A stretch of DNA of 64,000 bases, from contig JADKAQ010000004.1 in assembly GCA_016719105.1 (NCBI GenBank), positions 310,001 through 374,000 on the forward strand. Direction: 5' to 3'. Position 1 is the stretch's first letter. Each line of letters opens with the position of its first letter. The position numbers and the translations under genes are program-made. This DNA is from Gemmatimonadota bacterium. GTDB taxonomy: Bacteria; Gemmatimonadota; Gemmatimonadetes; Gemmatimonadales; Gemmatimonadaceae. Below are positions 1 to 7,652 of the stretch, in pieces. The notes below the pieces were generated by a model. The model worked only from the letters and a program-made list of their open reading frames with translations, searched no databases and had not been told where the DNA came from.

Positions 1-149
1 CGTGTGTTGTCGTTAGGCGAGACCGCGGCGACCGCGCGCGTGGGACGGGTGGCGGCGAGCGTCGCGGTGGCGAGGAGGGCGGCGGCGAGCAGGCCGGCAG
101 GGAGCAGGCCGGCGGGAAGGAGGCCGAGGCCGCCGCGAGGGGAGTACAT
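1..149 (-). CDS. N-terminal part of a secreted protein, cut by the window edge
   Basis: The minus-strand frame opens with an ATG at 149 and stays open to the left edge, giving 49 codons. A GGAG ribosome site lies about 9 bases upstream. The product begins with a Leu/Ala-rich signal peptide (GLGLLPAGLLPAGLLAAALL and on), followed by a less hydrophobic stretch ending SPNDNT. The gene is therefore an exported protein divergent from the lipoprotein gene that starts at 409. Its function cannot be read from this fragment. Confidence 0.6.
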   Translation of the reverse strand, partial: MYSPRGGLGLLPAGLLPAGLLAAALLATATLAATRPTRAVAAVSPNDNT

Positions 150-408
150 CGGACCAGACTCCGAACGTGCGGGGGGAACGCGAGCGGAAGCATGGTCCCC
201 GTGAGCGGCGATGGCAAGCTGAGGCCGCTAGATGGCGACCGCTCGCGCTCTCCCTTTCTCCTCGCTATCCTCCCGCCGTCGCGCGGTGCCGCCCCAACGC
301 GCCACCGATGGCCACGATTGAGGGCGGCGGCCCCTGCGCCCTGCCTGCCGCGCCCCGGGCATCGGGTCGACTTTCCCCACGCCAGCCCACACGCCGAGGA
401 TCCCCTCC

Positions 409-1440
409 ATGACGCGCCGATTGTCCGTGATTGCCACGTTCCTGCTGGGGGCATGTACGCTGCAGCGTTCGACGCCGGCCCTGTCGTCTTCCGCCGCCGG
501 GATGGACGAGCATACGGCGCACATGAGCGCGGCCGACCGGGCGGCACCCGCGCCCTCGCGGTCGTCGGGCGATGCCACGCAGCAGGGGACCGCCGGCCTG
601 CCGGCGAGCGCTGCCACCGCCGCCGCGCGCCTTGCGGCAACACCGCGACACGGCGAGTGGGTCCAGATCGCATGGGGGCCTGGCTCGGCCGATTCGCTCA
701 TGGCCTGGATCGTCTATCCGAAGTCGTCGGCCAAGGCCCCCGTGGTCGTAGTGGTGCACGAGATCTTTGGACTCTCAACGTGGGTGCGCGCGGTTGCGGA
801 CCAGGCGGCGGCCGATGGTTTCATCGCCATCGCCCCTGACTTCCTCTCGCGCGTGCGCGGCGGACCGAGCTCGGTCGAACTCGCCTCGGACACCGCCCGC
901 CGGTTGATTGCCGGCGTCGACGCCGCCGAGCGCAATCGCGCGATCGTCGCCGCGGCCAACTACGCGATGATGCAGCCGGCCGCCCTGGCGAAGTACGCGG
1001 TCTTCGGATACTGCTGGGGGGGATCGACGACGTTCATGCACGCCGTGCATGGCGGCGTGAAGGGTTTCGCCGGCGGCGTCGCCTACTACGGCCTGCCGTA
1101 CATGACCGGTGGTTCGCCGGCCACGGAAACGGCCGCCGCCGTCCCCGCGCGCGTCAACGCCGATTCGCTGGCGAAGATCAAGGTCCCCGTGATGCTGCTC
1201 AACGGATCCAAGGACGCACGCATCGCCGCGGCCATGCCGCAGCTCGACTCCATCATGAAGTCACTCGGCAAGACCTATACAGGGGTGAACTACGAAGGGG
1301 CCGTGCACGGCTTCCTGCGCGCACAGAACGATCCCAAGCAGAAGCGCGATGAAGCCGAGGAAGCGGCCAACTTTGCCGCGACGCAGGATGCATGGCCGCG
1401 TACGCTTGCGTTTCTCAGGCAGCAGCTCGGTGTGAAGTAG
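409..1440 (+). CDS. Dienelactone hydrolase family lipoprotein
   Basis: This 343-residue protein starts with a lipoprotein signal peptide whose lipobox LGAC puts the lipidated Cys at residue 16. A Ser/Ala-rich linker (about 20-80) leads to an alpha/beta-hydrolase domain of the dienelactone hydrolase family. The expected Cys-Asp-His triad is visible: Cys202 in GYCWGGS, Asp269 in NGSKDARI and His300 in AVHGF. Glu118 in HEIFG matches the glutamate that activates the cysteine in this family. Members hydrolyse lactones or esters; the substrate here is unknown. Being surface- or periplasm-anchored is unusual for classic cytosolic dienelactone hydrolases. It is followed 51 bases later by a secreted sugar dehydrogenase. 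Confidence 0.85.
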   Translation: MTRRLSVIATFLLGACTLQRSTPALSSSAAGMDEHTAHMSAADRAAPAPSRSSGDATQQGTAGLPASAATAAARLAATPRHGEWVQIAWGPGSADSLMAWIVYPKSSAKAPVVVVVHEIFGLSTWVRAVADQAAADGFIAIAPDFLSRVRGGPSSVELASDTARRLIAGVDAAERNRAIVAAANYAMMQPAALAKYAVFGYCWGGSTTFMHAVHGGVKGFAGGVAYYGLPYMTGGSPATETAAAVPARVNADSLAKIKVPVMLLNGSKDARIAAAMPQLDSIMKSLGKTYTGVNYEGAVHGFLRAQNDPKQKRDEAEEAANFAATQDAWPRTLAFLRQQLGVK

Positions 1441-1491
1441 CACCGCGTGCACCATCACTCGCAGTCTCGAACCTCTTCCGTGGAGCGTTTC

Positions 1492-2652
1492 ATGGTTCGT
1501 CAGGCCTTGTCGGTCGTCGCGTTGACATGCGTTGCCGCTGCATCGCTTCCTGCCCAGGGGAGCGTACAGAAGTCGGCGCTGCACGACTTCCGGATCACGA
1601 CGGTTGCCTCCGGGCTCGTACAGCCGTGGTCCATCGCCTTCCTCCCCGGGGGCGACATCCTCATCACCGAGCGTCCGGGGCGGCTGCGCATCGTGCGCAA
1701 GGGGAAGCTGCTCGACGCCCCCGTCGCAGGGGTGCCGACCGTGGCGACGGCGGGGCAGGCGGGGCTGCTCGATGTCGTGCCGCACCCGAACTTTGCCAGC
1801 AATCGCCACGTCTACTTGAGCTACTCGAAGCCGATGGGCGATAGCGGGAAGACGACGACGGCGGTGGCGCGCGCGACGTTCGAGAACGACCAGCTCGTGG
1901 GGCTCACCGACATCTTCGTCGCCAAGACCAACGGCACGATCGGGCACTTCGGCTCGCGCCTGGCCTTCGATGGCAAGGGGCACCTCTTCATTACGGTGGG
2001 CGATCGCATGGCCCCGCCGTCGGGGAACCTCGAGGCGCACCCCGCGCAGGACCTCTCCAACCACCACGGGAAGACGATCCGCCTCAACGAAGACGGGAGC
2101 GTCCCGAACGACAACCCGTTCGTGGGGCGCGCCGGTGCCTTGCCGGAGATCTACAGCTACGGCCACCGCAACATGCAGGGGCTCGTGGTCAACACGGCCT
2201 CGGGCGACGTATGGGAGACCGAGCATGGCCCGCAGGGGGGCGATGAGCTCAACCTGATCAAGGCCGGCGCTAACTACGGATGGCCGGTGATCGGCTTTGG
2301 CGTGAACTACCGCACCGGCGCCGCGATCCATGCCGGGACGATGCGCCAGGGGATGGAGCAGCCCGTGCAGGTGTGGGTTCCGTCGATCGGCGCTTCGGGG
2401 CTGATGCTCTACACGGGGGACAAGTTCCCCGCGTGGAAGGGGATGCTCTTCGCCGGCGGGCTGTCGGGTGAGCGCGTGACGCGCTTCACCGTCGACGGGC
2501 AGAAGGCGGAGCTGGCGGAGCACGTGGTGCGCGGGCTCGGACGAATCCGGGACGTGCGCCAGGGCCCCGACGGTTTCATCTACATCGCGATCGACAATCG
2601 TGAGGGGAAGCCGACCGACGTCGTCAGGCTGGAGCCGGTGGCGCGGCGCTGA
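1492..2652 (+). CDS. PQQ-dependent soluble aldose/sorbosone dehydrogenase-like protein
   Basis: The ATG at 1492 is chosen because it has GGAG about 7 bases upstream and begins a clean signal peptide (MVRQALSVVALTCVAAASLP). An in-frame earlier start would place 15 polar residues in front. The 386-residue mature protein is a six-bladed beta-propeller of the soluble glucose/aldose sugar dehydrogenase family. The motif HGPQGGDELN (about residues 245-254) is the family's cofactor and calcium-binding signature, and a conserved HFGSRL lies near 152. Such enzymes oxidise aldoses in the periplasm with PQQ and pass electrons to respiratory carriers. No PQQ biosynthesis genes are in the window. Confidence 0.85.
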   Translation: MVRQALSVVALTCVAAASLPAQGSVQKSALHDFRITTVASGLVQPWSIAFLPGGDILITERPGRLRIVRKGKLLDAPVAGVPTVATAGQAGLLDVVPHPNFASNRHVYLSYSKPMGDSGKTTTAVARATFENDQLVGLTDIFVAKTNGTIGHFGSRLAFDGKGHLFITVGDRMAPPSGNLEAHPAQDLSNHHGKTIRLNEDGSVPNDNPFVGRAGALPEIYSYGHRNMQGLVVNTASGDVWETEHGPQGGDELNLIKAGANYGWPVIGFGVNYRTGAAIHAGTMRQGMEQPVQVWVPSIGASGLMLYTGDKFPAWKGMLFAGGLSGERVTRFTVDGQKAELAEHVVRGLGRIRDVRQGPDGFIYIAIDNREGKPTDVVRLEPVARR

Positions 2653-2723
2653 TCGATTGCCCCATTTCTGCGGCGCGCCGAAGCTCGGCGCGCCGCATTT
2701 CATTTCCGGTGACCCATTCTCCC

Positions 2724-3559
2724 ATGCAACGCCGCGAGTTCCTCGCCGCCTCCGCGATCGCCACGCTCGGTGCCACCTCGGCGCTCAGCGCGAGCCCTTC
2801 ACCGCAGACGCCCGGTTCCTTCTCTCCCGCTCCCACTACCGCCATGGATTCCGAGACTTCGATTCCGGCCGCCACCCGAAAGATCCTCATCGCGGGCGGA
2901 GGCTTTGGTACGCCATTCATTCGCTACATGGCCGAGCTGACCGGGAAGTCGCGCCCGCGCATCTGCTACCTGCCGACCGCCTCGGCCGATGCGGCTGACG
3001 GCATCATCTGGTTCTATCGCACCTGCGCCCCCCTCAATGTGCACCCGTTCGACCAGGCGTCGTTCATCGAGAGCCTGACGCAGAAGGAGGGGTGGGACGA
3101 GGTGCTGCTCTCCATGGATGCGATCGTGGTGTCCGGCGGGAACACGCTCAACCAGCAGGCGATCTGGAAGGCGCAGGGGATCGACGTGGTCCTCCGGGCG
3201 GCGGGGACCGGGGGATCGTCCTGGGCGGGGCCAGTGCCGGCTCGCTGTGCTGGTTCGAGGAGGGGACGACCGATTCACGGCCGAAGGCGCTGTCGATCGT
3301 GAAGTGCCTGGGCTTCCTGCAGGGGAGCCACTCCCCGCACTTCGATGCCGAACCCGGTCGTCGTCCGCTGTACCACAAGCTGGTGGGGTCGGGGGAGATG
3401 AAGCCGGGGTATGCCTGCGACGACGATGCGGGAATCTACTTCGAGGACAACCGGGTGGCGCGCGTGGTCTCGTCTCGCGACGGGGCGAAGGTGTACCACG
3501 TGAGCGTGGTGGATGGCGTGGTGCGCGAGCGCGTGATGGAGCCGGACCGCATTCGCTGA
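2724..3559 (+). pseudogene. Peptidase E-like (S51 family) protein with a Tat signal, frameshifted
   Basis: Two overlapping frames together encode one S51-family peptidase of about 277 residues. The first starts at 2724 with a twin-arginine-type signal (MQRREFLAASAIATLG) and runs through SGGNTLNQQAIWKAQGIDVV to about 3203. The second frame continues with GIVLGGASAGSLCWFEEG, which contains the nucleophile Ser in GASAGS, and with HSPHFDAE, the likely catalytic His region, ending at 3559. Adding one G to the G4 run at about 3202-3206 restores a continuous RAAGDRGIVLGGASAG. The family cleaves Asp-X dipeptides or related peptides. The shift is either a recent inactivating mutation or a homopolymer sequencing error. 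Confidence 0.8.
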
Positions 3560-3616
3560 GACTCGCAACGCGTTAGGCAGGACGACCGCGCACGCGCACC
3601 GCGCGCTGCGCGCATG

Positions 3617-3656
3617 ACGCGGCCCCCGCTGGCATTGGGGGCCGCGTCGTTCGTTT
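3617..3656 (+). terminator. Intrinsic terminator after the S51 peptidase gene
   Basis: An 11-base perfect inverted repeat ACGCGGCCCCC / GGGGGCCGCGT spans 3617-3647 around a 9-base loop and is followed by a short T-rich tract (CGTTCGTTT). It lies 57 bases after the peptidase stop codon. Confidence 0.7.
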
Positions 3657-4003
3657 ATGCCCGTCCGCCACTGCCGCGCTACCGGCGTTCCGGGGGGCGC
3701 CGGCCTTGGTCTGGCCGAGTGCCGTCGGTGACGTGGGGGCGGGGGCGATCGGACGAGGGGGCGGTGACATGCTGCACCGGTAAACCGATGAGCAGAACAG
3801 TGTAAATCCCATCGGGGATTTCCTGCCGCTGGCACTTAGGGCTTAGGGATTCCCGCATGACGCGTACTGCTATGACGTGCGTGCGTGATGTAGCCGATTG
3901 ATTGGTTGTGACCTAGCCAACATGATAGTTGCCGCTGCCGTCCTAAGCAGTACGTTGTGCGCCGTTCGCGCACCGCACACTCACACTTCAGGCGTCGACT
4001 GTC
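3657..4003. other. Non-coding gap ahead of the cytochrome cassette
   Basis: I see no credible gene here. The stretch 3780-3960 is visibly richer in A and T than its surroundings and holds a 7-base inverted repeat AAATCCC / GGGATTT (3804-3821). It probably carries the promoter of the cytochrome cassette, but no convincing promoter hexamers could be picked out by eye. Confidence 0.4.
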
Positions 4004-4462
4004 ATGACGTACGCTGTTCAGCAGGTGCCACGCTCCCGCCGGGTCCTGGACGCCGTGGCCATCGGCGGCCTGCTGTGGACCGTTAGCGTCGCCGAGTCGG
4101 TCTCGGCACAATCGGCCACCCAATCCGCGGGGCAGGGAGGCGCGGCCGCATCGGCGCTCCCCGACACGAGTGCCATCACGCCGGAGATGGTCGACAAGGG
4201 GCGACGGCTGTATCACGGGAAGGGGACGTGCATCGCCTGCCACGGGACGAAGCTGGAGGGGACACCGGTTGCACCCGCGCATCGCAAGACGAGCGGCTGG
4301 AAGGCCGCGAAGGACGGCGCGTTCCCCGAGTTGGTCCGGGTGATCTCGACCGGGGTGCCGGGGACGCTGATGGTCGCCTTTCCCAACGGCATCTCCCCGA
4401 GTGAAACGGTGCTGGTCGCCTCGTACATCTGGGCCGTGAACCATCGCGGCACCAAACCCTAG
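4004..4462 (+). CDS. Periplasmic monoheme c-type cytochrome (cassette copy 1)
   Basis: This 152-residue protein has an N-terminal membrane-targeting segment (about 14-36, ending SVSAQ), so the mature part is periplasmic. A single c-type heme site CIACH (residues 76-80) and a candidate axial Met123 in GTLMVAFPNGIS define a class I monoheme cytochrome fold. It is a close paralogue of the cytochrome at 5921: both share LPDTSAIT, GAFPELVRVI and IWAVNHR. A heme-bearing porin gene lies between the two. The likely role is electron transfer between the outer-membrane protein and inner-membrane acceptors; the partner is inferred from gene order only. Confidence 0.85.
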   Translation: MTYAVQQVPRSRRVLDAVAIGGLLWTVSVAESVSAQSATQSAGQGGAAASALPDTSAITPEMVDKGRRLYHGKGTCIACHGTKLEGTPVAPAHRKTSGWKAAKDGAFPELVRVISTGVPGTLMVAFPNGISPSETVLVASYIWAVNHRGTKP

Positions 4463-4580
4463 CGGTCGGGCGCCCGGGCGGCGTTGGGGACTCGCACCGC
4501 CAGGGCCGGTCGATCGCCACGGAGTGTTTCCGCAGCGTCCTGATCCGCCTCGTTCGTCTTCCCCAAACACGTCACACGCC

Positions 4581-5822
4581 ATGCGATTCGCGCCACTCGT
4601 CGTCCTCGCGCTGTTGCAGCTGCCGGCAACGGCCCACGCGGTCCCGGCCTTCGCCCGACAAACCGGGCTCCAGTGTTCCGGGTGTCATACGCAGCAGTAC
4701 CCGACGCTCAACGCGTTCGGGCGCCGCTTCAAGATGGATGGCTATACCCTCATCGGCGCCCAGGGAAAGGTCGAAGGTTCTCGCCTCTCGCTCCCGGCCT
4801 TCCTCAATGCCTCGCTCTTCTTCAAGATCCGCATGCAGAAGACGAATGGCGAGGACGGCCCCGGCGAGCGCACGACCAACTCCGGCGAGCTGCAATTCCC
4901 CGATGAATTCGCGCTGCTCATCGCCGGTCGCGTCAGCGAGAACATCGGATTCCTGCTCGAGGGACAGCTTCCCAGCAATGGGGCGGCGGTCCTGGCGGGG
5001 TTCAAGATCCCCTTCTCCTACAACGTGAAAGGGGTGCGGGCCTCGGTGATTCCGTTCACCACCGACGGACTTGGCGCCTCGTACGGATTCGAACTCATGA
5101 ACACCGGCGCGGTGCGCAACATCCGGGCGATGGAGCATCGCGAGGACATGTCGGCCCAGCAGTACGTCGGAACGGCAACGGCGGCATCCGGGGCGACCTT
5201 CGCGGTTGGGAACCACCACTTCTTCGCCAACGTCACCCGCTGGAGCCCGGTGCACATGGCGACGGCCGAGGGGCAGGCGAGCCCGATGCCGACCTCCAAC
5301 TATGCGCGTATCGCGTGGACGCCGGACGTCGGCGGCTGGGACCTCGGCATCGGCGCACAGAAGTGGTATGGCTCGGCACGCCTGGATGATGGTTCTGGCC
5401 GCGCACGGGTGGAGGCGATCGGGACGCGCGCGTGGGCCGTCGACGGTCAGGCGCAAGGCAAGGTTGGCCAGTACCCGCTGAGTCTCTACGCATCGGTCGC
5501 GCGGGCGGCCGGTTCAGGGGAGACCGGCGACGTCCCGAACATGTTCAACGATGCACCGCGGGACCGCAGCGCCGTGGCGATCGCCTCGCAGATCGGCATC
5601 CTCCCCACGCAGGGGGCATCGCTGTTGCTGGCGTACCGCACCGGTGACAACGGGGCGGAGTCGAATCACCAGGATCGCAGTGCAACGGTGGGGGCGTTGT
5701 ATCATCTGCACCAGAACGTGCAGCTGCAACTCAACTACACCATGCGATCAGGCAACGCCTTCACACCGCGTCCGGCGGACGGCAACCGACTGCTTACGCT
5801 GATGTTGGCGGCTGGGTTCTGA
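4581..5822 (+). CDS. cyc2-like: Cyc2-like fused cytochrome c-porin, outer membrane
   Basis: The 413-residue product has a signal peptide (residues 1-20, cleaved at AHA/VP). The mature N-terminus is PAFARQTGLQCSGCH, with a c-type heme site at 32-36, followed by YPTLNAFGRRFKMDGYT. The order PAFARQTG, CxxCH, then F/YPxLxxFGRxFK is what I know from Cyc2, the outer-membrane Fe(II) oxidase of neutrophilic iron oxidisers. The rest is a run of alternating amphipathic strands ending in Phe, as expected for an outer-membrane beta-barrel. It sits between two paralogous monoheme cytochromes. The family is clear to me, but that the substrate is iron is inference. A related heme-porin of other function is the alternative. 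Confidence 0.75.
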   Translation: MRFAPLVVLALLQLPATAHAVPAFARQTGLQCSGCHTQQYPTLNAFGRRFKMDGYTLIGAQGKVEGSRLSLPAFLNASLFFKIRMQKTNGEDGPGERTTNSGELQFPDEFALLIAGRVSENIGFLLEGQLPSNGAAVLAGFKIPFSYNVKGVRASVIPFTTDGLGASYGFELMNTGAVRNIRAMEHREDMSAQQYVGTATAASGATFAVGNHHFFANVTRWSPVHMATAEGQASPMPTSNYARIAWTPDVGGWDLGIGAQKWYGSARLDDGSGRARVEAIGTRAWAVDGQAQGKVGQYPLSLYASVARAAGSGETGDVPNMFNDAPRDRSAVAIASQIGILPTQGASLLLAYRTGDNGAESNHQDRSATVGALYHLHQNVQLQLNYTMRSGNAFTPRPADGNRLLTLMLAAGF

Positions 5823-5920
5823 GCGACGGCGCTGGGTGAAGCCGGCCATGGGGTTGGCGCGCGGTGCGTGCCGACCCGTGGCTGGCGGAGCGCTTGACGC
5901 GCGGTATGTTGTGCGGCGTC

Positions 5921-6382
5921 ATGACCTCTCGGCTGATGCCACCCCTGCGCGGCCCCATGCGCAGCGCTCGCTCCACGTCGCGTCGTGTGGCGCGCGCCGC
6001 GGTGTTTCTGGTTTTGGCCGAACTGATCCTGAGCGAACCTGGGCTAGCCCAGCGGGGCGTGAAGGCGCCGCCTCCGCTCCCCGATACGAGCGCGATCACG
6101 AAGGCGATGATCGACCGTGGGCGCGTGATCTACCGTGGCAAGGGGGCGTGCATCGTCTGCCACGGCGAGCGGATGGAGGGGACGGCCATCGCTCCGCCGC
6201 ATCGCAAGTCGACCGGATGGAGGGCGGCCAAGGACGGCGCCTTTCCTGAGTTGGTCCGAGTCATCACCGAGGGCGTGCTGCGGACGGTGATGGTCCCGCT
6301 GCCCAACGGCATCTCGCGAAAGGATGCCATCGATGCGGCGGCCTTCATCTGGGCGGTCAACCATCGCGACGCGTCGCCGTGA
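5921..6382 (+). CDS. Periplasmic monoheme c-type cytochrome (cassette copy 2)
   Basis: A second monoheme cytochrome of 153 residues, clearly a duplicate of the one at 4004: both share LPDTSAIT, APPHRK or APAHRK, GW.AAKDGAFPELVRVI, PNGIS and IWAVNHR. The heme site is CIVCH (77-81), and a Met in RTVMVPLPNGIS is the probable second axial ligand. A hydrophobic segment (about 24-42) followed by an AQ cleavage site directs export. The start is uncertain: ATG at 5921 is used, ATG at 5957 is also possible, and neither has a strong ribosome site. It closes the cytochrome-porin-cytochrome cassette. Confidence 0.82.
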   Translation: MTSRLMPPLRGPMRSARSTSRRVARAAVFLVLAELILSEPGLAQRGVKAPPPLPDTSAITKAMIDRGRVIYRGKGACIVCHGERMEGTAIAPPHRKSTGWRAAKDGAFPELVRVITEGVLRTVMVPLPNGISRKDAIDAAAFIWAVNHRDASP

Positions 6383-6483
6383 TCGTGTCCCGATCGCGGC
6401 GTGCTCACGTCCTGGTCGTGCCGAATGTGCCCTGACCGCGACGCGCCGACCTCGGGTCGGCCGACGCGTCGCGTGTGCGTGCG

Positions 6484-6639
6484 CTACGGTGTGCTGGTCC
6501 GCGCGTGCGCCGAGTGATCGTGCAGCTTGCGGTAGAGCACGCGGAGCATGCGATGCATCGCCGAGGCGACTACGGCGAGAAGCATGAGGGCTGTGACCAA
6601 CAGCATGGCGTACAACAGCCCGGTCATCACGGCGTCCAT
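6484..6639 (-). CDS. Small single-span membrane protein (51 residues), unknown
   Basis: Supported mainly by an excellent ribosome site: AGGAGGTG lies 5 bases before the ATG at 6639. The product has one transmembrane helix (about residues 5-27, TGLLYAMLLVTALMLLAVVA) followed by a basic tail ending HDHSAHARTSTP with several His residues. It converges on the second cytochrome gene. Function is unknown. It could be an accessory subunit of a respiratory or cytochrome complex, but that rests only on proximity. Confidence 0.6.
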   Translation of the reverse strand: MDAVMTGLLYAMLLVTALMLLAVVASAMHRMLRVLYRKLHDHSAHARTSTP

Positions 6640-6963
6640 ACGGCACCTCCTGCTGGCGCACGGCCAGCGGCTCGCGACGCCGGGGAAGTCCGGACGCCGA
6701 ATCGCGTGCGCGCCGAGCGCGGGCGTCACGGTAGCAGTGGAGGGAGACGCGGCGTGGTACAGCGCGCGTCCGCCCTGCCACGAGCAAGAGGGCACGGCCG
6801 TCGCGCGTCGCGGGGCCGGGAGCCTGCAGATGGAAGTGCGCCAGTCTATCCGACGTTCCCGCGCGCGATGTCAGGCACACCCTGAACGTCGTCGGGGAAA
6901 CGCGAGGACGGCGTGAGACGCGTGCCGTACAGAGCGCGGCTGAGATGCCCGCGGTCTCGCCCC
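6640..6963. other. Non-coding gap
   Basis: This 324-base stretch holds the ribosome site, and presumably the promoter, of the small membrane protein gene at 6484-6639. I see no credible open frame, repeat or structured RNA in the rest. Confidence 0.4.
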
Positions 6964-7434
6964 CTAACGTGTAGCAGCAGGGAGGGCCGGCATGCACATC
7001 ACGAAGACCTGGTAGCGTACCTCGCCCGCCGCCGGCGTGACTGCCTCGTTCACGCGAAACTCTGCCTCGGTGTAGAGGCGCGGCACCTCGTACACGTTGA
7101 ACAGGCAGTCGGCGCCATCGAGGCGAAAGCGGAGGGAGGCCTCGTTGGGGGCGTCCATCGGGTCGGGGGTGCGCGTCCAACCAGCGGCGCGCAGGCGTTC
7201 ATAGAGGCCGGTCGCGGCGCGCGCCACGCCGAGGGGGCTCGCCCCTGCGGCGGTGACACGACAGCCCGGGTGTCGTCGTCGGGTACGCCAATCGTCGATC
7301 GTGTCGGGTTCCACCGCGACGACCAGACGCTGCCGGTCGCGAAGGAAGTCGGCAGCCGCAACGCAGTGGCTCGTATCGGGGGCGACGGCCGAGAGGAGCG
7401 CGGCGGCGGCGAGGGGAAGGAGGGGGGCGGGCAC
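6964..7434 (-). CDS. Secreted protein of unknown function (156 residues)
   Basis: The frame begins with a GTG at 7434 and a short signal peptide (PAPLLPLAAAALLSAVA), so the product is probably periplasmic. The remainder has two Cys residues near the middle and another close to the C-terminus, and a fairly ordinary composition with a motif FNVYEVPRLYTEAEF. I do not recognise a family. The gene is divergent from the RuBisCO operon and shares its 218-base upstream region. No strong ribosome site supports the start, so the true start may differ. Confidence 0.5.
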   Translation of the reverse strand: MPAPLLPLAAAALLSAVAPDTSHCVAAADFLRDRQRLVVAVEPDTIDDWRTRRRHPGCRVTAAGASPLGVARAATGLYERLRAAGWTRTPDPMDAPNEASLRFRLDGADCLFNVYEVPRLYTEAEFRVNEAVTPAAGEVRYQVFVMCMPALPAATR

Positions 7435-7652
7435 GTCGGAAAGGTGCTACGTGCGTGCGCTACCCGGGAGGGCAGGGGGGCCGCTCGATAGGGTGGGATT
7501 CGCGTGCCGCTGACGGCGTTTGGTCGTCGAACACGGCGCCTATCTGGCGGTCGGACGGCATTCCCCCGACAGGTGGGACTACCCGCTCCGCTACCTTGCT
7601 ACTGGGAGACGGCGAGGGGCCGACTCTCGCGTCCTTTCCTGCGCCCGGACCC

